Assembly (NCBI RefSeq): GCF_017491605.1
Contig: NZ_JAFGYY010000013.1
Coordinates: 124,001-188,000 of the forward strand
Direction of reading: 5' to 3'
DNA: 64,000 bases
From: Pseudomonas sp. 30_B
GTDB lineage: Bacteria; Pseudomonadota; Gammaproteobacteria; Pseudomonadales; Pseudomonadaceae
Positions 40,623 to 48,684 of the stretch are shown one piece after another. The notes beneath the pieces were generated by a model, which saw only the letters and a list, made by a program, of their open reading frames with translations, was not told the origin of the DNA and did not search any database. Position numbers and translations under genes: made by a program. Numbering within the stretch: position 1 is the first letter of the stretch; each line of letters begins with the position of its first letter.

Positions 40623-42008
40623 ATGGCCAGCCAACACAGCGCCAGCACTGCACACACCAACAAGGGTGACACGGCCTCCGCCGATGCCCGCCTGAAACGC
40701 GTCCTGGGCCTGCCCGCCCTGGTCTTCTTCGGCCTGGTCTACATGGTCCCGCTGACCATGTTCACCACCTACGGCGTGGTCACCGAGATGACCGGCGGCC
40801 GTACCGCCACCGCCTACCTGATCACCCTGCTGGCGATGCTGTTCACCGCCGCCTCCTACAGCTTCATGGTGCGCAAGTACCCGATCTCGGGCTCGGCCTA
40901 CTCCTACACCAGCCTGAGCTTCGGCCCGGCCGTCGGCTTCCTGTCCGGCTGGTCGCTGCTGCTCGATTACCTGTTCCTGCCGATGATCAACTACCTGCTC
41001 ATCGGCCTGTTCATGAACATCGCCTTCCCGGAAATCCCGGCCTGGGTCTTCGTGGTCGCCTCCATCGCCCTGGTCACCGTGCTCAACGTGGTCGGCATCA
41101 GCCAGGTGGCCGGCATGAGCAACGTCATCGTCGGCGCGCAGCTGGTGTTCATCGTGGTGTTCGTGGTCATGTCGATCAAGAGCCTGGCCGGCGGCGCAGC
41201 GATAGACTTCAGCCTGCCCTTCGTCGGCGACGGCAGCCAACCCGGCTTCGCCCCGCTGATGGCCGGTGCGGCGGTGCTGTGCCTGTCGTTCCTGGGCTTC
41301 GACGCGGTCTCGACCATGGCCGAGGAAACCCGTGACGCCCGCCGCGACATCCCGCGCGCGATCATCATCACCACCGTGATCGCCGGCCTGATGTTCACCC
41401 TGCTGGCGGTGATCAGCCAGCTGGTGTTCCCCGGCAGCGTGTTCCAGAACGCCGACTCGGCGGCCAACGAGGTCATGCTCAAGGCCGGCGGGCAATTCCT
41501 GACCAACTTCTTCACCGCCGCCTACATCGCCGGCTGCATCGGCTCGGCGCTGGCCTCGCAGGCCTCGGTGTCGCGCATCCTGTTCACCATGGGCCGCGAC
41601 GGCATCCTGCCGCGCAGCCTGTTCGGCGTCCTGCACGCACGCTTCCAGACGCCGGTGGTGGCGATCCTGGTGGTCTCGGCGATCTCCCTGCTCGCCGTGG
41701 TGCTGGACCTGACCACCCTGGCCTCGATGATCAGCTTCGGCGCCCTGGTGGCCTTCTCCGTGGTCAACCTGGCGGTGATCCGCACCTACCTGGGCGTCGA
41801 GCGCCGTCGCGGCGCGGCCAACCTGCTCAAGTACGGGCTGATCCCCTTCATCGGCCTGTGCCTGACCCTGTGGCTGTGGACCAGCCTGTCTCAGCTGACC
41901 CTGATCGTCGGCCTGAGCTGGTTCGCCGTCGGCTTCACCTATCTGGCGGTGCACACCGGCGGCTTCCGCCGCAAGGCACCGAGCGTGAACTTCGAGGAAA
42001 ACGCCTGA
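40623..42008 (+). CDS. APC-superfamily amino acid/polyamine permease
   Basis: The 461-residue protein has twelve predicted membrane helices and the APC family features: FGLVYMVPLTMFTTYGVV in the first helix and the conserved FLGFDAVSTMAEETRD segment after helix 6. Its place between a polyamine ABC importer and an acetylpolyamine deacetylase suggests uptake of a polyamine, an acetylated polyamine or a related amine. The gene for the deacetylase follows after 99 bases. Translation may be controlled by the upstream leader frame. Confidence 0.87.
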   Translation: MASQHSASTAHTNKGDTASADARLKRVLGLPALVFFGLVYMVPLTMFTTYGVVTEMTGGRTATAYLITLLAMLFTAASYSFMVRKYPISGSAYSYTSLSFGPAVGFLSGWSLLLDYLFLPMINYLLIGLFMNIAFPEIPAWVFVVASIALVTVLNVVGISQVAGMSNVIVGAQLVFIVVFVVMSIKSLAGGAAIDFSLPFVGDGSQPGFAPLMAGAAVLCLSFLGFDAVSTMAEETRDARRDIPRAIIITTVIAGLMFTLLAVISQLVFPGSVFQNADSAANEVMLKAGGQFLTNFFTAAYIAGCIGSALASQASVSRILFTMGRDGILPRSLFGVLHARFQTPVVAILVVSAISLLAVVLDLTTLASMISFGALVAFSVVNLAVIRTYLGVERRRGAANLLKYGLIPFIGLCLTLWLWTSLSQLTLIVGLSWFAVGFTYLAVHTGGFRRKAPSVNFEENA

Positions 42009-42107
42009 CCCTGTGTTCGACACGCCCCGGGCCCGGCCCCACGCGCGTCGAACGCAACCTGACAACCGGAACCAGCGGGCGCCGCCGGGCGCCATGAGGA
42101 GCGCGTG

Positions 42108-43139
42108 ATGTTGACGATCTACACCGACGACCATCGCTTGCACCACGGTCAGCACGAGCTGATCGGCGGCCAGTTCACTCCCTGCTACGAGAAGCCCAGC
42201 CGCGCCGACATGGTGCTGGACCGGGTCAAGGCGGTGAAACTGGGTGACATCCAGGGCCCGCGCGACTTCGGCCTGGAGCCGATCCTGCGGGTGCATGACG
42301 AGGGCTTCGTGCGCTTCCTGCAACACGCCTGGCGCGACTGGCTGGCCACCGGCCGCACCCACGACATGCTGCCGATCGCCTGGCCCACCCGGCGTCTGCG
42401 GCAGAAGGAGCCGGACAGCATCGACGGGCGCCTGGGCTACTACTCCTTCGACGCCGGCGCACCGATCACCGCAGGCACCTGGCAGGCGATCACCAGCTCG
42501 GTGAACGTGGCCATGACCGGCCAGGCCGAACTGGCCAAGGGCGCGCGCTCGGTATTCTCTCTGTGCCGCCCGCCGGGACACCACGCCTCGGCGGACTTCA
42601 TGGGCGGCTACTGCTTCCTCAACAACGCCGCCATCGCCGCCCAGTCGATCCTCGACCAGGGCGCCAGCCGGGTCGCCATCCTCGACGTGGACTATCACCA
42701 CGGCAATGGCACCCAGGACATCTTCTACGACCGCGCCGACGTGCTGTTCACCTCGATCCATGGCGATCCGCGCTTCGAGTACCCCTACTTCCTCGGCTAC
42801 GCCGACGAAAAGGGCCAGGGCGTGGGCGAAGGCTTCAACTTCAACTACCCGCTGGCCTCGGGCAGCGACTGGTCGGTGTGGAGCCTGGCGCTGCAGGCGG
42901 CGGTCCGGCAGATTTCCGCCTTTGCCCCGGACGTGCTGATCGTCTCGCTGGGCGTGGACACCTTCAAGGAAGACCCGATCTCCCAGTTCAAGCTGGACAG
43001 CCCGGACTACCTGCGCATGGGCGAAGCCATCGGCAGGCTCGGCCTGCCGACCCTGTTCGTCATGGAGGGCGGTTACGCGGTGGAGGAAATCGGCATCAAT
43101 GCTGTGAACGTGCTGCAGGGCTTCGACAGTATCGGCTGA
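42108..43139 (+). CDS. Acetylpolyamine amidohydrolase (histone deacetylase family)
   Basis: The 343-residue zinc hydrolase removes acetyl groups from acetylputrescine, acetylcadaverine or acetylspermidine. It shows the paired histidines PPGHHASAD, the zinc ligands in LDVDYHHGNGT and GVDTFKEDP, and the C-terminal tyrosine motif EGGYAVEE. It corresponds, as I remember, to one of the P. aeruginosa enzymes (PA0321). The ATG at 42108 has a TGAGGAG ribosome binding site; a GTG three bases earlier is less likely. It is probably cotranscribed with the APC permease. Confidence 0.92.
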   Translation: MLTIYTDDHRLHHGQHELIGGQFTPCYEKPSRADMVLDRVKAVKLGDIQGPRDFGLEPILRVHDEGFVRFLQHAWRDWLATGRTHDMLPIAWPTRRLRQKEPDSIDGRLGYYSFDAGAPITAGTWQAITSSVNVAMTGQAELAKGARSVFSLCRPPGHHASADFMGGYCFLNNAAIAAQSILDQGASRVAILDVDYHHGNGTQDIFYDRADVLFTSIHGDPRFEYPYFLGYADEKGQGVGEGFNFNYPLASGSDWSVWSLALQAAVRQISAFAPDVLIVSLGVDTFKEDPISQFKLDSPDYLRMGEAIGRLGLPTLFVMEGGYAVEEIGINAVNVLQGFDSIG

Positions 43140-43148
43140 TGCCTGCCC

Positions 43149-43273
43149 GTAGGGCGTATAACGCTCCGCGTTATACCGCCTGGCCTGGGTTACGCCACGC
43201 TCGATGCCGATCCTCGGCGTTGACCATAAGCCAGTTGAATCGGCGTACAACCGCGAACGGTTGTACGCCCTAC
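43149..43273. repeat. REP doublet (family C), copy 2
   Basis: The left unit has GTAGGGCGTATAACGC and the right unit is the inverted GTACAACCG hairpin ending GCCCTAC. The doublet is the reverse complement of that at 22612-22738, with one pair of units matching base for base over 32 positions. Confidence 0.8.
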
Positions 43274-43284
43274 GCAAAAACGAG

Positions 43285-43327
43285 AAAAGCCGCGCCGGGG
43301 ATGAGGTTCCCGGCGCGGCTTTTTATT
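43285..43327. terminator. Bidirectional terminator between the deacetylase and carO
   Basis: AAAAGCCGCGCCGGG and CCCGGCGCGGCTTTTT form a long GC stem with A and T runs on either side, between two convergent genes. Confidence 0.9.
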
Positions 43328-43336
43328 GGGGCAGGC

Positions 43337-43714
43337 TTATTGCAGGACTTCGACGCGATCCACGTCGATATCGGTGGCCTTCTGCTTGTGATGATCGACC
43401 TCACCCGTCAGACGCACCTTGGTGCTCTCGGAGACCGACGCGCCCGCCGGCCAGTCGTCGTGGTCGATCTCGACCTGAATACTGCCGGTGGCGTCCTTGA
43501 ACTCGTAGTGCTCGCCACCGATACGCTTGGTGATCACGCCTTCCAGCACCACCGGGGTATCGTCGGCGGCGGACTGCGCCTGCTTGACCGTGGTGACCTG
43601 CGTAGCGGCGGCAGCGGGCTTGGCGTCGCTGCCCGGGCCGGTGTAACCGGCGGCCAGGGTGAGGGTGGAGAACAGGCCAGCGGCAGCGATCAGGGGGAGA
43701 TGAGTCAGTTTCAT
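43337..43714 (-). CDS. carO: CarO-like OB-fold (BOF/YgiW) periplasmic protein
   Basis: The 125-residue protein has a signal peptide (MKLTHLPLIAAAGLFSTLTL) and a BOF/OB-fold domain with the motif VVLEGVITKRIGGEHYEFKD and GEVDHHKQKATDIDVDRV. In P. aeruginosa CarO (PA0320) is induced by calcium through CarSR and supports calcium homeostasis. It lies between the acetylpolyamine deacetylase and the carP paralogue, which is the PA0319-PA0321 order. The match is by recognition. Confidence 0.85.
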   Translation of the reverse strand: MKLTHLPLIAAAGLFSTLTLAAGYTGPGSDAKPAAAATQVTTVKQAQSAADDTPVVLEGVITKRIGGEHYEFKDATGSIQVEIDHDDWPAGASVSESTKVRLTGEVDHHKQKATDIDVDRVEVLQ

Positions 43715-43832
43715 GGATTGGCCTCCAGGGCGTTTTCGATGGGGTCAGCTTATTGCCGGTGGCTGAAACCAGCCTGAATCCGTGCTTAACCCAAACTTAA
43801 ACGCCCCGGGCGCCACAGCCCCCCGACCTGTA

Positions 43833-44753
43833 TCAGTCGGCCTTGGCCGGCACTGCTTCGCGCTTGAACACGTAGAACAGGTCGGGCTCGCTGACCATGT
43901 AGATAGTGCCCTGCTCGTCGATGGCCACACCCTCGGCGCGCGGAATCTTCCCGTGCAGGCCGTTGAGGCCGCCGAGCAGGCTGATGAAGCTCACTGGCTG
44001 GCCCTTCTCATTCAGTTCCAGCAGCAGGTGCGATTCCGCCGACAACACCAGGGCATGGCCGGTACGCGGATCGATGCTCAGCGCCGATACGTTGGTCATC
44101 AGCAGGTCACTGGCCAGCGGCTGCAGGGCGCCACTCACGCTCGGACCACCGTCGCTGGGCAGGCTGAACAGCGCCAGCGGGTCACGCTCCTGCCCGAGGA
44201 CCAGGCGGTGCTGGCGCGGGTCCCAGGCGATGCCCTCGATGCCCTTGTTCTTCTTCCCGCGCGGGCCGAGATCGAAGCTGGCCAGTTTCTCGGTGCTCAG
44301 CTCACGGGTCAGCGGATCGACGTGGAAGATGGTCAGCGAGTTCTTGCGTTCGTCGGTCACGGCGATGTTGCCGTTCTCCAGCACCGCCACGCCCTCGGGG
44401 TTGGACATACCCAGCAGCGGAATCACCCGCAGCACGTCGCCGGTCAGGGACAGCTCGGCCAGCAGCGGCTTCTTGCCGGTCACGGTGAACAGGGTGCGGG
44501 TCACCGGGTTATAGGCCAGGTCCGAGGCCTCCTGGCCTTCGAGTCCGCCGGTCAATTGCTTGGCCTGGATTACGGCGCGGTAGCTGGGCAGCCAGACGCT
44601 CTCGGCACGCTCCTGCGCGCTGGTGTCCTGCTCACGCAACCAGAGACGGGCGCGGTCGTCCCAGTGGAAGCGCACGGTCAGCACGGCGAGCACGATCAGC
44701 AGGAGCAGCAGTGCCAGCAGCAGCCAGCGAGAACGAAGGACGGAGATGGTCAT
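43833..44753 (-). CDS. SdiA-regulated beta-propeller protein, carP paralogue
   Basis: The 306-residue protein has an N-terminal membrane anchor (SRWLLLALLLLLIVLAVL) and the same propeller repeats as the carP product at 34018, such as LAYNPVTRTLFTVTGKK and the terminal motif VSEPDLFYVFKRE. The two genes lie on the same strand and bracket the polyamine operon. A periplasmic, membrane-tethered location is likely. The substrate, if any, is unknown; calcium or phytate-like binding is suggested by family reports only. Confidence 0.85.
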   Translation of the reverse strand: MTISVLRSRWLLLALLLLLIVLAVLTVRFHWDDRARLWLREQDTSAQERAESVWLPSYRAVIQAKQLTGGLEGQEASDLAYNPVTRTLFTVTGKKPLLAELSLTGDVLRVIPLLGMSNPEGVAVLENGNIAVTDERKNSLTIFHVDPLTRELSTEKLASFDLGPRGKKNKGIEGIAWDPRQHRLVLGQERDPLALFSLPSDGGPSVSGALQPLASDLLMTNVSALSIDPRTGHALVLSAESHLLLELNEKGQPVSFISLLGGLNGLHGKIPRAEGVAIDEQGTIYMVSEPDLFYVFKREAVPAKAD

Positions 44754-44797
44754 GGCGACTCTTGTGGGTGGTTTCGGACAAGGCGCCCCGCAACGAA

Positions 44798-44824
44798 CGA
44801 AGGCCGCACAAACGGCGGCCTTCG
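44798..44824 (-). terminator. Candidate terminator of the FAA hydrolase gene
   Basis: GAAGGCCGC and GCGGCCTTC pair across a seven-base loop, 13 bases past the stop codon of the FAA gene on the minus strand. The T run is interrupted, so confidence is moderate. Confidence 0.5.
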
Positions 44825-44836
44825 GCGGGACAACGG

Positions 44837-45502
44837 TTAAAGCACGCGGCTTTCGAAGCGGCTGGCGCCGGGAAGTTCCAGCACCAATTCATTGCCGCTG
44901 GAAAGCGGCCCGACTCCGACTGGCGTGCCGGTGGAAACCACGTCGCCCGGCTGCAGCGAGAAGTGCCCGCAGATGTGCTGGATCAGCGGCACGATGGGGT
45001 TGAGCATGTCGCGGCTGTTGCCGTCCTGGCGGACTTCGCCGTCGATGGTGAGGCGGATGCCGATGTCGGTCGGGTCCGGGAAATGGTCGGCACTGACGAA
45101 GGGTGCCAGCACGAAGGCGCCATCGAAGGACTTGGCCAGCTCCCAGGGCAGGCCCTTTTCCTTCAGCTTGGCCTGCACGTCGCGCAAGGTCAGGTCCAGC
45201 GCCGGTGCGTAGCCGGAGATGGCGTCCAGCACTTCCTCGGTGCTCGGCTTGCGCGACAGCGGCTTGCCGATCAGCACGGCGATCTCGGCTTCGTAGTGCA
45301 CCGCGCCGCGCTCCTCGGGAATGGCGAAGCCACCGGCCAGCGGCACGGTGCAGGAGCCGGGCTTGATGAACAGCAGCGGCTCGGTCGGCACCGGGTTGTT
45401 CAGCTCCTTGGCGTGCTCCGCGTAGTTGCGGCCGACGCACACCACCTTGCCCAGGGTGAAATGGATCGGGGTGCCGTCGATGTACTGATGCTGGTAACTC
45501 AT
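44837..45502 (-). CDS. Fumarylacetoacetate hydrolase-family protein
   Basis: The 221-residue protein has the FAA hydrolase fold: KVVCVGRNYAEHAKEL, the metal site region VHYEAEIAVLIGK, and the active-site stretch GDVVSTGTPVGVGPL. Bacterial members act as oxaloacetate decarboxylases, acylpyruvate hydrolases or tautomerases. The start at 45502 (MSYQHQYIDGTPIHF) matches the family. It lies downstream of the D-2-hydroxyglutarate dehydrogenase gene on the same strand, though a terminator-like hairpin separates them. Confidence 0.86.
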   Translation of the reverse strand: MSYQHQYIDGTPIHFTLGKVVCVGRNYAEHAKELNNPVPTEPLLFIKPGSCTVPLAGGFAIPEERGAVHYEAEIAVLIGKPLSRKPSTEEVLDAISGYAPALDLTLRDVQAKLKEKGLPWELAKSFDGAFVLAPFVSADHFPDPTDIGIRLTIDGEVRQDGNSRDMLNPIVPLIQHICGHFSLQPGDVVSTGTPVGVGPLSSGNELVLELPGASRFESRVL

Positions 45503-45607
45503 GACCGACTCCTGAACGGGTGGAATTAGGGTTCGCCGGAGCCCATGCTCCCGCGCGGCGGCCCGCACCTGCTGGCGGCACCGTCATATTCCGTGACGCG
45601 AACATGC

Positions 45608-45643
45608 AAAGGGCCGGCCCCTCTATCCAAAGAGCCGGCCCTT
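45608..45643 (-). terminator. Hairpin after the D-2-hydroxyglutarate dehydrogenase gene
   Basis: AAGGGCCGGC and GCCGGCCCTT form a 10-bp stem about 15 bases past the stop. The following run on the minus strand is TTTGCAT, so termination may be partial. Confidence 0.6.
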
Positions 45644-45657
45644 CTGAATAAAGCGAC

Positions 45658-47076
45658 TTACTCGGCGAAGATCTTGCCAGGGTTCATGATCCCGTTGGGA
45701 TCGAACACCGCCTTGACCGCCTTCATATAGCCGATTTCAGCCTCGGAGCGAGAGTACCCCAGGTAATCGCGCTTGGTCATGCCCACGCCGTGCTCGGCGG
45801 AGATCGAGCCGTTGTACTTCTGCACGGTCTCGAACACCCACTTGTTGACGGTGGCGCACTTGCCGAAGAACTCGTCCTTGGTCAGGTTCTCGGGCTTGAG
45901 GATATTCAGGTGCAGGTTGCCGTCGCCGATGTGGCCGAACCACACGACTTCGAAGTCGGGGTAGTTGGCTTCGACGATGGCATCGATGTCCTTGAGGAAG
46001 GCCGGAACCTTGCTGACGGTCACCGAGATGTCGTTCTTGTACGGGGTCCAGTGGGAGATGGTCTCGGAGATGTACTCGCGCAGCTTCCACAGGTTCTGCA
46101 GCTGTTGCTCGCTCTGGCTCATCACGCCGTCGAGCACCCAACCCTGCTCTACACAATGTTCGAAAGTCGCCAGCGCCTCGTTGGCCACTTCCTCGGTGGT
46201 CGCCTCGAACTCCAGCAGGGCATAGAACGGGCAGTCGGTCTCGAAGGCCGGCGGCACGTCGCCACGGGCCATGACCTTGGCCAGGGCCTTGTCGGAGAAG
46301 AATTCGAAGGCAGTCAGGTCGAGCTTGCTCTGGAAGGCGTGCAGCACCGGCATGATCGAATCGAAGTCCGGGGTGCCCAGGACCATGGCGGTGAGGTTCT
46401 TCGGCTGGCGTTCCAGGCGCATGGAAGCCTCGACCACGAAGCCCAGGGTGCCCTCGGCGCCGATGAACAGCTGGCGCAGGTCGTAACCGGTGGCGTTCTT
46501 GATCAGGTCCTTGTTCAGCTCCAGCAGGTCGCCCTTGCCGGTGACGACCTTCAGGCCGGCCACCCAATTGCGGGTCATGCCATAGCGAATGACCTTGATC
46601 CCGCCGGCATTGGTGCCGATGTTGCCGCCAATCTGGCTGGAGCCGGAGGAGGCGAAGTCCACCGGGTAGTACAGGCCGTTTTCCTCGGCGAACAGCTGCA
46701 GCTGCTTGGTCACCACGCCAGGCTGGCACACCACGGTGCGGTCGAAGGCGTTGAAGTCGAGGATCTTGTTCATGTAGTCGAAGGCCACGACCACCTCGCC
46801 GTTGGCGGCGACGGCGGCGGCGGAGAGCCCGGTGCGGCCGCCCGAGGGGACCAGCGCGACCTTGTGCTCATTGGCCCAGCGAACGATGGCCTGGACCTGC
46901 TCGGTGCTCTTGGGGAAGGCGATGGCCAGCGGCGCCGGGGCGAAATGCTTGGTCCAGTCCTTGCCGTAGGTCTCGAGGGAATCGGCGTCAGTCAGCAGCT
47001 TGCCGGGCTCCAGCAGGGGCTTGAGCGATTCGATCAGGGCTTCGCGGGTCATGGGAGGAACTCTCAAAGGATTCAT
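45658..47076 (-). CDS. FAD-linked D-2-hydroxyglutarate dehydrogenase
   Basis: The 472-residue flavoenzyme oxidises D-2-hydroxyglutarate to 2-oxoglutarate. It has the FAD-binding PSGGRTGLSAAAVAANGE region, the C-terminal metal-site motif HIGDGNLHLN, and SAEHGVGMTKRDYLG. An AGGA ribosome binding site supports the start at 47076; a second ATG at 47052 gives 464 residues, closer to the P. aeruginosa length as I remember it. It is divergent from serA, whose product makes D-2-hydroxyglutarate when it works in reverse to regenerate NAD, so the pair drives serine synthesis. Confidence 0.9.
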   Translation of the reverse strand: MNPLRVPPMTREALIESLKPLLEPGKLLTDADSLETYGKDWTKHFAPAPLAIAFPKSTEQVQAIVRWANEHKVALVPSGGRTGLSAAAVAANGEVVVAFDYMNKILDFNAFDRTVVCQPGVVTKQLQLFAEENGLYYPVDFASSGSSQIGGNIGTNAGGIKVIRYGMTRNWVAGLKVVTGKGDLLELNKDLIKNATGYDLRQLFIGAEGTLGFVVEASMRLERQPKNLTAMVLGTPDFDSIMPVLHAFQSKLDLTAFEFFSDKALAKVMARGDVPPAFETDCPFYALLEFEATTEEVANEALATFEHCVEQGWVLDGVMSQSEQQLQNLWKLREYISETISHWTPYKNDISVTVSKVPAFLKDIDAIVEANYPDFEVVWFGHIGDGNLHLNILKPENLTKDEFFGKCATVNKWVFETVQKYNGSISAEHGVGMTKRDYLGYSRSEAEIGYMKAVKAVFDPNGIMNPGKIFAE

Positions 47077-47127
47077 GGTCGTCCTGAGAACAGCTCAGGT
47101 CGCAACCGGGCAAGGAAAAGGGAGAAC

Positions 47128-47250
47128 ATGCTAGCATACGCACCCCAAGCAGATCGCCACTTGGCGCCGAGCTGCCTGGCACCGGCCGGTTCGGCCAGAG
47201 CTATTGGTTTTCTAGCCACTCTCCCGGGACTACAGGTTCAAAGCAGATGA
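47128..47250 (+). CDS. Possible 40-residue leader frame overlapping the serA start
   Basis: An ATG with a strong AAGGGAG ribosome binding site opens a 40-codon frame (MLAYAPQADRHLAPSCLAPA...) whose TGA overlaps the serA ATG as ATGA. serA itself has a weak ribosome binding site. The same bases (TGCTAGCAT) could be an extended -10 promoter, so this may be fortuitous. Confidence 0.3.
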   Translation: MLAYAPQADRHLAPSCLAPAGSARAIGFLATLPGLQVQSR

Positions 47251-48476
47251 GCAAGACTTCTCTCGACAAGAGCAAGATCAAATTCCTTCTCCTTGAAGGC
47301 GTACACCAGAACGCCGTGGACACCCTCAAGGCGGCCGGCTACACCAACATCGAGTACCTCAAGGGCGCGCTGTCCGGCGAGGAGCTGAAGGAAAAGATCG
47401 CCGATGTGCACTTCATCGGTATCCGCTCCCGCACCCAGCTCACCGAGGAAGTCTTCGATGCCGCCAAGAAGCTGATCGCTGTCGGCTGTTTCTGCATCGG
47501 CACCAACCAGGTCAACCTGGACGCCGCCCGCGAGCGCGGCATCGCGGTGTTCAACGCGCCCTACTCCAATACCCGTTCGGTGGCCGAGCTGGTGCTGGCC
47601 GAAGCCATCCTGCTGCTGCGCGGCATCCCGGAGAAGAATGCCTCCTGCCACCGCGGCGGCTGGATCAAGTCGGCGGCCAACTCGTTCGAGATCCGCGGCA
47701 AGAAGCTGGGCATCGTCGGCTACGGCTCCATCGGCACCCAGCTGTCGGTCCTGGCCGAGGCCCTGGGCATGCAGGTGTTCTTCTACGACACCGTGACCAA
47801 GCTGCCGCTGGGTAACGCCCAGCAGGTCGGCAACCTGCACGAGCTGCTCGGCATGTCCGACATCGTTTCGCTGCACGTGCCGGAGCTGCCGTCCACCCAG
47901 TGGATGATCGGCGAGAAGGAAATCCGCGCCATCAAGAAGGGCGGCATCCTGATCAACGCCGCGCGCGGCACCGTGGTCGAGCTGGACCACCTGGCCGAAG
48001 CGATCAAGGACGAGCACCTGATCGGCGCCGCCATCGACGTGTTCCCGGTCGAGCCCAAGTCCAACGACGAAGAGTTCGAAAGCCCGCTGCGTGGCCTGGA
48101 CCGCGTGATCCTCACCCCGCACATCGGCGGCTCCACCGCCGAGGCCCAGGCCAACATCGGCCTGGAAGTGGCCGAGAAGCTGGTCAAGTACAGCGACAAC
48201 GGTACCTCGGTATCGTCGGTCAACTTCCCGGAAGTGGCCCTGCCGTCGCACCCGGGCAAGCACCGCCTGCTGCACATCCACGCCAACATCCCGGGCGTGA
48301 TGAGCGAAATCAACAAGGTGTTCGCCGACAACGGCATCAACATCTCCGGCCAGTACCTGCAGACCAACGACAAGGTCGGCTACGTGGTGATCGACGTCGA
48401 CGCCGATTACTCCGACCTGGCGCTGGAGAAGCTGCAGCACGTTAACGGCACCATCCGCAGCCGCGTGCTGTTCTAA
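47247..48476 (+). CDS. serA: D-3-phosphoglycerate dehydrogenase
   Basis: SerA oxidises 3-phosphoglycerate with NAD in the first step of serine synthesis. The 409-residue protein has the Rossmann motif GIVGYGSIGTQL, the catalytic Arg in NAARGTVVEL and His in TPHIGGSTAEAQ, and a C-terminal ACT domain (from about residue 335) for serine feedback. The start at 47247 matches the family (MSKTSLDKSKIKFLLLEG). It is divergent from the D-2-hydroxyglutarate dehydrogenase gene, a pairing known to be functional in Pseudomonas. Confidence 0.96.
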   Translation: MSKTSLDKSKIKFLLLEGVHQNAVDTLKAAGYTNIEYLKGALSGEELKEKIADVHFIGIRSRTQLTEEVFDAAKKLIAVGCFCIGTNQVNLDAARERGIAVFNAPYSNTRSVAELVLAEAILLLRGIPEKNASCHRGGWIKSAANSFEIRGKKLGIVGYGSIGTQLSVLAEALGMQVFFYDTVTKLPLGNAQQVGNLHELLGMSDIVSLHVPELPSTQWMIGEKEIRAIKKGGILINAARGTVVELDHLAEAIKDEHLIGAAIDVFPVEPKSNDEEFESPLRGLDRVILTPHIGGSTAEAQANIGLEVAEKLVKYSDNGTSVSSVNFPEVALPSHPGKHRLLHIHANIPGVMSEINKVFADNGINISGQYLQTNDKVGYVVIDVDADYSDLALEKLQHVNGTIRSRVLF

Positions 48477-48481
48477 GCCAG

Positions 48482-48606
48482 AAGGCCTGCTGCGCGTCGG
48501 CGATGCGGCGTTGGAAATGATCGAGAAATGCTCATGCACTGCAGTGCACTCCGCTTCCTCGATCTTTTCCGCCTTGCCTCGCTCTAGCTCGCAAGGCCTC
48601 TGAGGC
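48482..48606. repeat. Dispersed structured intergenic repeat, copy 3
   Basis: This copy is inverted relative to the others. In reverse complement it shares TTGCGAGCTAGAGC, AAGGC, TGAGCA and GCCGACGCGCAGCAG with them. Internal arms GATCGAG / CTCGATC and a GTGCACTGCAGTGCA palindrome replace different but equally complementary arms in the other copies. Confidence 0.78.
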
Positions 48607-48629
48607 AGTCAGAAACAGCAGCAAAAGAA

Positions 48630-48658
48630 AAAGGAGGCCTTCGGGCCTCCTTTTTTGT
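48630..48658 (+). terminator. Terminator of serA
   Basis: AAGGAGGCC and GGCCTCCTT form the stem with a TTCG loop, followed by a T6 run, about 150 bases after the serA stop. Confidence 0.92.
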
Positions 48659-48684
48659 TTCTGCAAGGCTCGGAATCCGACCTC

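Noticed and set aside
40593..43277. 894-codon minus-strand frame opposite the APC and deacetylase genes
   Set aside because: Gln/His/Asp-rich antisense translation of two strong genes, with no family similarity.
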